NCBI RefSeq assembly: GCF_029784155.1
Contig: NC_073692.1
Location: 325,037,406-325,101,405 of the forward strand
Source of the DNA: Uranotaenia lowii
Lineage: Eukaryota; Arthropoda; Insecta; Diptera; Culicidae
Direction of reading: 5' to 3'
Length of the DNA: 64,000 nucleotides
A program made the position numbers and the translations under genes. Within the stretch, counting starts at the first letter, position 1. Each line of letters starts with the position of its first letter. The notes below the pieces were generated by a model. It was not told the origin of the DNA and ran no database searches. It worked only from the letters and a program-made list of their open reading frames with translations. Below, piece after piece: positions 56,590 through 64,000 of this stretch.

Positions 56590-58380
56590 GTGCCAACGTA
56601 CGACGTGATCGTTCCGAACTTTCGTTTCTCTACCGTAGATGTATTGACAGCACTTAATAGTTTAGACACTACTAAAGGTCCTGGAGTTGATGGACTAACA
56701 CCATTTTTCGTAAAAAGTTTGTTCGGAAGCGCTGACTGCACCAATTACGCTTATTTTCAACCGTTCGCTAGCTGAGGGTACGTTCCCGTCAGCATGGAAG
56801 ACTGCTAAAATGGTACCAATTCACAAGGCAGGAAGTATCCAACTACTATCCAACTTGTTGAAAACTATCGTGGAATTTCGATACTTTGTGTTCTCGGAAA
56901 GGTCTTTAAAACGCTCGTCCATCGGTTTTTGAGCAACGCTGCAAAACCATTGAACAGCGAATTTCAACATGGCTTCGTTGAGCGACGTTCAGCGACAAAT
57001 CTAATGGATTATACTAACTCACTGTTCTCTGCAGTTGAATCTCGTCGCCAGGTAGACTCCATTTATGTAGATTTTTCAAAAACGTTCGATCTAATTCCAC
57101 TTACCCTTAAGTTAAGGAAGTAACAGCACTGGAACAGGAATCAATCGCAACACATGCACCGGGTACACACGCTGGCACCCAGACAGCATGGTCAGCGATA
57201 TTGAACTCCAAGTTCAAGTAAAGAGGTTCCCGTTCCCACCAGACGGCAGCGAAGACGACACCAGCCACGCGAATTGTCGCTCGGTGCGAATTAGGGAAAA
57301 CGCCAGGGAACGAAAGGTTTACTATAGAGACAATAAATCATTACTGTTCAGACCGCGAAGCCGTGTAGTTCGTAGTTTAGTTTTTTAAAAACGAAAATTC
57401 CCGTCTCAATAATTTAACTCTTATAATTGACAAACTCTTACATCTGGGCTTTCCGAGGTGGATAGTTGAATGGTGAATTCGTACCTGTCAGACCGCAAAG
57501 CATTCGTTCAAGTGAATCACGAAGCCTCAGCGCTATCCACCATCACCTCAGGGGTGCCTCAAGGGAGCGTGCTAGGTCCGCTAATTTTAATCCTGTTCAT
57601 CAACGACCTCGCAAACCGATTAAAATCTGGGAAACTATTCTTCGCGGACGATCTCAAAATCTTCCGAATGATAGCTTCCATCGTAGATTGTCCTGCCTTG
57701 TAAAATGATATCGATCAGCTGCCTTCAATCAAATTTAGCTAGGCGATTGGATTGTCCTTGAGCGGGTTAGTTCTATTCGTGACTTAGGTGTGGTAGTTGA
57801 TAGCAAACTTACATTCAACGAACATGTTTCGCTAACTGCAGCCAAAGCATTTACTGTCCTGAGCTTCATTCGTCGCAACGCAGCATTTTTCACTGACGTT
57901 TATGCTCTCAAATCTTTATACTGCTCATTGGTGCGTAGTGTACTTGAGTACGCAGCGCCAGTTTGGGGACCGTATCACGTCACACATGCCCTCAAACTAG
58001 AAAGAGCCCAAAAATACTTCATACAGTTCACCCTTCGCCAGCTTCCTTGGACTAATCCTGCTGAGCTGTCACTGTATCCTTCACGCTGCCTATTTATTGG
58101 CTTAGAAATGCTTTCGGCTAGACGCCTTAGATTACAGCGAATATTTATATTTGACCATTTTACAAATCGTATCAATTGCTCAGCTTTGCTATCAAATATC
58201 AATATTAACACCCCTTCCCGTAATCTCCGAAACCATGTTGGGTTTGTGTTACCATTTAACAGGACAAGCTATGTATACAACAATCCACTCAGTACTTGTA
58301 TTCGAGCTTTTAATGTTGTTTTTGAATTGTATGACTTTAATATAAGTAAGGATGGCTTTGTGAATAGAATTAAGGATTAA
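56590..58380 (+). pseudogene. CR1-like reverse transcriptase, frameshifted and interrupted
   Basis: DVLTALNSLDTTKGPGVDGL (about 56637), ENYRGISILCVLGKVF (56860), FQHGFVERRSATNLMDYT (56960), DSIYVDFSKTFDLI (motif A, 57055), then a foreign insert, IDKLLHLGFPRWIVEW (57428), TSGVPQGSVLGPLIL (motif B, 57547), FFADDLKIF (motif C, 57638). The C-terminal domain 57790-58380 includes SLVRSVLEYAAPVWGPY and CLFIGLEMLSARRL. At least three frameshifts and the insertion make it inactive. Motif C retains its two Asp. Confidence 0.85.
57098..57408. mobile_element. About 300-bp insertion in the RT, possible solo LTR
   Basis: RT frames stop matching after FDLIP (57100) and resume at IDKLLHLGF (57428). The insert is GC-richer than its host, has an AATAAA at 57332-57337 and ends in an A/T-rich stretch, a layout like a small solo LTR with its polyadenylation signal. 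Exact ends and target duplication could not be fixed. A SINE or a gene fragment remains possible. Confidence 0.45.
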
Positions 58381-58438
58381 GTTTAAGATTCAGTCTGTAC
58401 GAATAATTTCGATGACGAAGAATAAATAAACAAATAAG

Positions 58439-59096
58439 TAATTGCAGAAATTTTTGGTTTTGTCCGAATAAAAAATTACATTTTTTCTACCAATAATTTT
58501 TTTAAAGAAAAGGCGTTATAGTGCTGCATACATTTAGGGGTAAAAATACTACAAAAAAACCTACTAGGTGAAATCATCAAAATCAATGTTTGGAAGGATG
58601 ATCTTTTGAAATAAGCAAACACGTGATTAAGAACAATCATATTCCAGCATATGGAAAGGAGGTTTGAAAGATGAATCTCTGATTTGCATTTTCTTGCATC
58701 TTACCTAAGACAGGTAACTTAACTATAAAAATATTTATCAAAAAAAATGTGGCGATTGTCCGAAAAATATTTTTACACCAACAGTGTTGGTATAGGATAA
58801 TAAAGGCAATATAAAGTGTGTAGGTATCATTTAGCCAATCAGTCATATTTGGTTAAGTTCTTCGGGGCATCGAAAAATGTAAAAATTTGTACATTTATTG
58901 CTCGATTTTTTAAATTTTCTATGAGTTTCAAAAAATTTTAATAACCATTTCACAATGTGAGAAACTATGTCATCATCATTTTGTTATTATTAAATGATAA
59001 CTGTATTTCATTATATTAAAATGAAAATTGAATAAGTGTTGTGTGATACAATGTTTGCATCTAACCCTGCTGTTGCATGATGACCCGTTTGACGGT
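58439..59096 (-). mobile_element. ACCGTCAA-ended TIR element, copy 2 (truncated)
   Basis: Reverse-complemented, it begins ACCGTCAAACGGGTCATCAT (59096 inward), then 'gcaacagcagggttagatgc'. It follows 13723-14370 through 'atgactgattggct', 'tgttggtgtaaa', 'atatttttcg', 'aaaatgcaaatca' and 'tgctgcatacatttaggggt'. The inner 300 bp and other end are missing at 58438, where the CR1-like tail begins. The frame 58637-58846 resembles 13926-14159 because the DNA is homologous. Confidence 0.75.
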
Positions 59097-59116
59097 TATT
59101 TAAATCTGAGTTGGCA

Positions 59117-59238
59117 TTTTAGCAAATTCATAGAAACTAAGAAGAATTATTATTTTTAAAGGTGATAAAACTACTAGGTGGACAGGTCATGCCCTTTAAA
59201 AATGATAATTTTACTTAGTTTCTATAAATTTGCTGAAA
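59117..59238. mobile_element. 122-bp hairpin MITE
   Basis: Arms 59117-59162 (ttttagcaaattcatagaaa, ctaag...) and 59193-59238 pair with about four mismatches. The loop is about 30 nt. It lies 20 bp from the end of the ACCGTCAA element. No coding content. Family unknown. Confidence 0.7.
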
Positions 59239-60716
59239 TTCATAGCACAAATTAAAATTAAAAAGATTTCAGCGGCAATCAAAGTAACATAGCCCAATTC
59301 ATTTAGAGAACAAATTTAAAAAGAAAAGATTTTCAATGTTTCGTAAGAAACCCATCCAAGGATGTTGGACTGTTGTTATTCTTCTTCTTTCTCTTCTTCT
59401 TACATCAACATGGCCAAAACATGTAGGCATCCTGGAAAATGGAAGACTTGCGTCTTTCATTTTTCTTTTCAGCGTATTATCTGTTACATATTATCATGCA
59501 TTGCAGATTCTACTACGGCCAGGCCAACCATGTGATGAAAACCGCGAAAGATACAGGAACAAGGGAGGAATGAAGCGTGGAGATCCCTACCAAACGCTTC
59601 ATATGATATTTTGCTAAAATTTAACACTATTGTATGTTTGGTAATTGGGATAAATCTGGGACGAATAAGGGTTAAAATAGTAATTTTAAAAAGAAACGAT
59701 CTCACCAAACTCCAAAAGTTCCTGCTGGTGCTATCTCCCTATTTTTCCTGGTTCCGATCATATTCAAATTGGTTGCATTCACATGTTTTCACCATCACTG
59801 TTCCCTCAGTTTCAACCACCTAAGATCAACTGCCAATTGATTGTTCGCTTTTACCTTAGACTCTGTTTTAAAAAAAAACAAATACGAACCGATAGTAAAT
59901 GTTGCTCAGACCTCCAGTTTGTTTTTTCGTTCTTCTACTCGGAGAAATCTACATGAGCATTTAACGAAAACAAAAATTTTAACGGAAATACCCTAATCGA
60001 TTGATGCACAATCACAAGATCATCAAAATTGTTGGACTGTTGTTATTCTTGTATCTTAAAACGTCATTTAACCAGAATAAGTTTTCCAAGGTATACATAT
60101 ATGAATATACTCTAATGTTACACTTAAATAACACCAATTATAATAAGAATCATCCAAATAATGAATTTCAAATAAAATTTTCATTGAAAAATAAGGTTTT
60201 CAGAAAATCTAATTCACTGATCTTTCCAGGTGTTCAATTTTTTTATGTTTCAGAATAGCAATAACCTTGATAAAAAATTTTAAAAAAAAATTTTTAGTAC
60301 AACATTGCAATTCCTTTTGCACGAGAATAATTTTACAGATGAAAATTTATAAATATTGACTGCAAATCTTCAAAAAAAGAAAGCCTATGGGGACTCACCG
60401 ACCAAATATTTCAACTTTGGCTGGAAATTGCTATATTTTCATTTTTGAAAAACATACAGAGCAACTTTTTTTTTAATATCTACTATAACCACACCGTGTA
60501 ATCTCGTTGTTTATCTTTTAGAACAGGGTCCTTCATTTTAGTGAAAACTTCACATTTAATTTTATCTTTTGGTTTTGTGGCTATTTTCTATTTTTTTAAG
60601 TGAATATTAAAATAAGTATTGCAATTTTCATGTTAGTAAATTTGAAGTTTTTGGTTTTAATAAAAGTTTTAAGACATCTGATGATGGGTGAAGCAAAGTA
60701 TCCCGAAACGTCAATT
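59239..60716. other. AT-rich DNA without recognised gene
   Basis: The frames at 59336-59617 and 60001-60258 share only 'gttggactgttgttattctt' at DNA level (59364 and 60028) and have no known domain. 'atgatgggtgaagcaaagta' with 'cccgaaacgtc' (60680-60710) resembles a terminal phrase of Penelope-like elements and adjoins the RNase H fragment. Confidence 0.35.
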
Positions 60717-61376
60717 GAACAGTCAGACAGTCAAGCAGCGTTACAAGCTCTTAAAGCTCCAATGTGCAGCTCAAAACTAGTATGGGATTGTATTAATGCT
60801 TTAAATCAATTATCAATACAAAATCAGGTGAACCTTTATTGGGTTCCAGGTCACCGCGGCATAGAAGGAAATAACAAAGCGGATATATTGGCTAGGAGAG
60901 GATCGGAAGGGCCAATGACCGGGTCGGAACCTTTCTGTGGAGTATCAACTTGAGCACTTAACAATGAACTAAAAACTTGAGAAAATTTAAAAATAAAATT
61001 CAAATGGCTTGTAGCTATTGGTGCTAGGCAATCAAAAAGATTCATAAAGCCCGATTCAAAGAAAACTCGCGAACTTTTGAGCCTGTCGAAAAGTGATCTG
61101 AAAACATTTACAGACCTTTTAACAGGGCATTGTCCATGCAAATACCACCTTAACAAAATTGGCAAACTTAGTAATGATATGTGCCGGTTCTGTAAAACTG
61201 AAGAAGAAACTGCAGAGTACTTAATGTGTGACTGTTGATATCTTATGACACATCGACTAAAAGTTCTTGGTAAGCAAATCCTAACGCCCGATGATATTTG
61301 GATGATGAAGGCCAGTAAGGTGGTGGGATTCGACGTAATCAGACAAATAGTAAATTGAGTTACTCCACAATAGATC
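60717..61376 (+). pseudogene. Non-LTR retrotransposon RNase H and C-terminal fragment
   Basis: The plus strand reads QSDSQAALQALKAPMCSSK, then VNLYWVPGHRGIEGNNKADI, then LARRGSEG, PFCGV, stops, then KSDLKTFTDLLTGHCPCKY, HLNKIGKL and CRFCKTEEETAEYLMCDC. The SDSQAAL Asp, the WVPGHRG..GN..AD His/Asp and the trailing CxxC..H/C knuckle are typical of the RNase H end of I/R1/Loa-type non-LTR elements. The RT and earlier parts are missing. Stops at 60951, 60972 and 61237 show it is dead. Confidence 0.85.
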
Positions 61377-61411
61377 AAATAAATTTGTCGCAGTGGATTT
61401 GCTCATACAAA

Positions 61412-63150
61412 AAAACCCGATTTAATACACTTTACAGTGGATTGTAGCCTTTCTTACAGTCTAAAAATTATATTTGGATACACATGACACAAATTAATAA
61501 ATAAATGATAGATTTATAAATTCTGAGTAATGATTAAAGTATTTCGAACGTAGTAAATCCTAAATGAATTTAAGAAATTAGGATTCAAAATTTTTTATAG
61601 GATGAATGTATATTAAAATAATTATAATTTTCACATAAATAATAACATAATTGTAAACTAATTGAAAAATTTTTAATAATTGAATTCTGGTATATCTTGT
61701 ATGATCCCGTTTCTATGACATTATGATCTTATATCTATAAAATAGAAGAGGTCTAAAAAAGTATAATTTTTAAAATAGATGCCTAACCATGTGTTTCAAA
61801 CAATTTAACCTCTCAAGTAAAGGAAGCGAATAAATGGAAAAAAATTAAGTAAATTTACAACTGCTAGACTTAAATACGATGCTTCAGCGTAGATTAGGTA
61901 CAATAATCTATCGAATTAACTCCAGATATTAAACATTATGACAACTTTGAAATGTCAATATTTTCAATTTTGTCAATTATATCTATTTTATCATTTTTTT
62001 CAATTTTGTCAATTCTATTAGTTTAGTCAATTTTGTGAATTTTGTCAATTTTATAAATTTTGTAAATTTTGTAAATTTTGTAAATTTTGTAAATTTTGTA
62101 AATTTTGTAAATTTTGTAAATTTTGTAAATTTTGTAAAGTTTGTAAATTTTGTAAATTTTGTAAATTTTGTCCATTTTGCCCATTTGGATAGTTTTGTCA
62201 ATTTTGTGAATTAAGTCAATCTAGGCTATTTTGTCAATTTAGCCTAGGTAGTCAATTCAGTAAATTTAGTAAATTCAGTCAATTTAGTCAGTTAAATCAA
62301 TTTTGTCAATTGTTTAAATTTGGACAATTTTGCAATTTTGTCAATTTTGTCAATTTCGCAACTTTGTCAACATAGTTTTTTTTTTCATTTTTGTCGTATA
62401 GTTAATTTAGCCCAGTTTTTAGCATACCTTTTAGGGGCATTCTTACTAGTATACAAGTAAGAATGCCCCTGATAGGTATACTTAAAACTTTGATTTCTAT
62501 GTTGATTCATTTTTGTAAAGGGCGAAAGCTGTTTCGAGAAAATTGCGTTGAAAGTAATTAGGTTTAAACTGTAGGTCTACAAACGGTACTTTCTCACGCA
62601 GCTGACAATTCGATTGTTAACATTTGGCCGCACGCCCTTTTGAAAAAAAAATGATACCACTGCTGCTCTCATGCTGGGTAGGGAACATAGAATCTTATTG
62701 GAAGGAAATAATGGGATACTGGGTATGCCAACGAATGACGCGCAACGTAATGTCGATTTTTGAAAAGGGCACATTTTTTGCCATACTTGCAAAATTTGTC
62801 AGGTTTGTAAAATTTATCAAGTTTGTGAATGTTGTCATTTTATTTGTATTTTTTTATCAATTTTGTCAACTTTGCAAGTTTGGTCCAATTTGTAATTTTT
62901 GACGATTTTAACAATCATGTCATTTTTGTAGTTATAGACTTTTATTTAATTTTTTGTAAATTATGTCAGTTTTGTAGATTTATTTAATTTTTTTCTATAT
63001 TTATTCCGTCAATTTTGCATATAAAGTTTGTACATGTTGTCAATTATGTAAATTTGTTCCACTTTGTAATTTAAGAAAATTTAAACAATTATGTCATTTT
63101 TGTTGTAATTGACCATTTAGACATTTTTGTCAATTATGTCGGTTTTGTAA
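61412..63150 (+). repeat. Dispersed repeat with TTTTGTCAA/TTTTGTAAA minisatellite, copy 2
   Basis: 61412-61930 is homologous to 21831-22350. Arrays follow: TTTTGTCAA units, then a homogenised block of about 15 TTTTGTAAA units at 62046-62170, then mixed units to about 62380 and again 62790-63150. The 72-codon KFTKFT frame on the minus strand is translation of the array. Between about 62400 and 62790 a non-array segment with a hairpin interrupts it. Confidence 0.8.
62433..62470. repeat. 15-bp perfect inverted repeat inside the interrupting segment
   Basis: aggggcattcttact (62433-62447) and agtaagaatgcccct (62456-62470) are perfect reverse complements with an 8-nt loop. Pairing continues weakly outward (ataccttt / gataggtat). 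It may be a small MITE or cruciform. Confidence 0.8.
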
Positions 63151-63933
63151 ATGTGTTTGGTAAATCGTCTAGCGCTGGATTGCATCTGAATTTTTGGATT
63201 TTAATCTGAATTCGGAAACTCACTATTAGACCCGATTTTTATAAATTGAGTTCAAAATCAGAAATACTTTAAAGTCCAGGGAATTCAACATCTTGAAATT
63301 AACGCGTCTGTGCAAAAAAATCACTTAAAACTTTTAAACAGTTGATAAAATTAATTTGGGTGAAACTTTTTATTGATGTATTTTCGTTGGAACAGGTTGG
63401 AACGTGAAATTACGCCAATTTAAAATGGATTTAAAATCGATTTTTCAAATAGGATTTGATTAGATGTTCTGAAATTTCAAAAGCGTTTTTTTTTTGTTCC
63501 GGGCTAACTGATAGATTCGCCCTTATGAAATGTTACGCTAGGTTTGTTTTCATTTGGCGGGTTCGCCCTTTTTCAAACTAACTACAAAATTATCTGACAG
63601 ATACCCGTTTGCCTCGTACTATCGAAGCCCGCCATCGCTGCAGAAAAATGTGGTGATGAACCTTACACCCATCGATTGAACTCGGCAAGTTTTTGGTCGT
63701 ACCCCTTTATGAAAATTCATATTACCATAATATGAATTTAGAGCTTCAGCTCTAATTTTTACGAAACCGGCTCGGTTAGCACTGAACTGGTGCTAAAACT
63801 AAATTTAAATTTATTTCTAGATGTTGTATTATTCTTGTCTACTCCTTCCTCCCGCTCGTTTTGTCGTCATGAAGACATCATGAGTGGGAGTGGAGGTTGT
63901 AATTTTTCCCACTAAACACAGCGAGCATGCCCA
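63151..63933. other. Right flank, no gene recognised
   Basis: Mixed composition with short 'gggctaactgatagattcgccct'-like phrases at 63502-63570 suggesting another decayed repeat. Nothing definable. Confidence 0.3.
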
Positions 63934-63976
63934 TCGTGTATATGACGTCATGTATAATTTGACGTCATATATACGA
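63934..63976. promoter_or_regulatory. Hairpin with two CRE-type TGACGTCA octamers
   Basis: tcgtgtatatgacgtca (63934-63950) and tgacgtcatatatacga (63960-63976) pair with one mismatch around a 9-nt loop. Each arm contains tgacgtca, the consensus bound by CREB/ATF bZIP factors. Whether it regulates anything is unknown. It may simply be the end of a palindromic element cut by the window edge. Confidence 0.45.
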
Positions 63977-64000
63977 TAATCTTGATTTTAGTGATTGCTG

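Larger units (their letters stand above)
55640..58438 (+). mobile_element. CR1-like non-LTR retrotransposon, internally deleted
   Basis: Order: possible 5' UTR, ORF1 with a PHD-type finger (55892), a jump without apurinic endonuclease to the region ahead of RT (ADFFKSVFRTAS, about 56524), RT from about 56600, the C-terminal domain without RNase H to 58380, and an AT-rich tail gaagaataaataaacaaata ending near 58438. PHD-bearing ORF1 and no RNase H point to the CR1 group. At about 2.8 kb, including a 0.3-kb insert, it is shorter than a full element. It lies inside or next to the ACCGTCAA element copy 2. Confidence 0.7.

Noticed and set aside
57188..57388. 66-codon ORF inside the CR1-like RT
   Set aside because: Falls in the probable LTR-like insert. 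No recognised domain.
61983..62201. 72-residue KFTKFT-repeat protein on the minus strand
   Set aside because: It is translation of the TTTTGTAAA minisatellite in a frame without stops; the opposite strand and the 22.5-kb copy give other repeat peptides. No start context or gene structure.

Overview
The window looks like AT-rich, TE-saturated nuclear DNA from an insect, most likely a mosquito (Culicidae); the mosquito call is an inference. The support is a complete DD37E Tc1/mariner element (a family first described in mosquitoes), RTE, CR1, Jockey and L1 retrotransposon remnants of types common in culicids, many MITE/foldback families, GT-AG splice signals and no bacterial gene organisation. 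There are no operons, no CRISPR array and no rRNA. Almost all long reading frames are shadows of repeats.

Layout. 0-5.9 kb: unique or low-complexity DNA, two minus-strand pieces of a DD37E transposase and a candidate first exon. 5.9-10.5 kb: a TAATG microsatellite split by a TA-flanked MITE, a 400-bp palindrome and a hAT-like element. 12.6-16.7 kb and 18.1-20.3 kb: two large foldback elements sharing an arm module. The second has TTAA ends and carries a TTA-flanked MITE whose borders are proved by the uninterrupted partner arm. 21.8-28.9 kb: a TTTTGTCAA minisatellite family, a TIR element with a nested IR element, a CR1/Jockey-like 3' fragment, divergent minisatellites around a palindrome and a tRNA-Glu-like module. 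29.4-37.4 kb: three Helitron-like elements (one nested with exact A|TC...CTAG|T borders) and, at 32.8 kb, one conserved protein-coding exon of a B4GAT1-type (GT49) glucuronyltransferase. 37.4-41.2 kb: an L1-clade retrotransposon interrupted by the 1,304-bp DD37E transposon. 41.2-42.2 kb: an RTE fragment. 45.7-48.3 kb: a hAT MITE, a Jockey fragment and a TIR element. 50.2-51.3 kb: a foldback with tRNA-like modules. 54.2-59.2 kb: Tc1-type ends, a second DD37E lineage, an internally deleted PHD-finger CR1-like element with an LTR-like insertion, a second copy of the ACCGTCAA element and a hairpin MITE. 60.7-64 kb: an RNase H retroelement fragment, the second TTTTGTCAA repeat and a CRE-bearing hairpin.

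The only convincing host gene piece is the minus-strand exon at 32832-32985. The less repetitive stretches around it may be intron of that gene. No coordinated new multi-gene system is visible. The most informative signal is the nesting order of the mobile elements, several of which can be dated relative to each other from the sequence alone. All statements come from reading the sequence; no alignment, database search or folding program was run.
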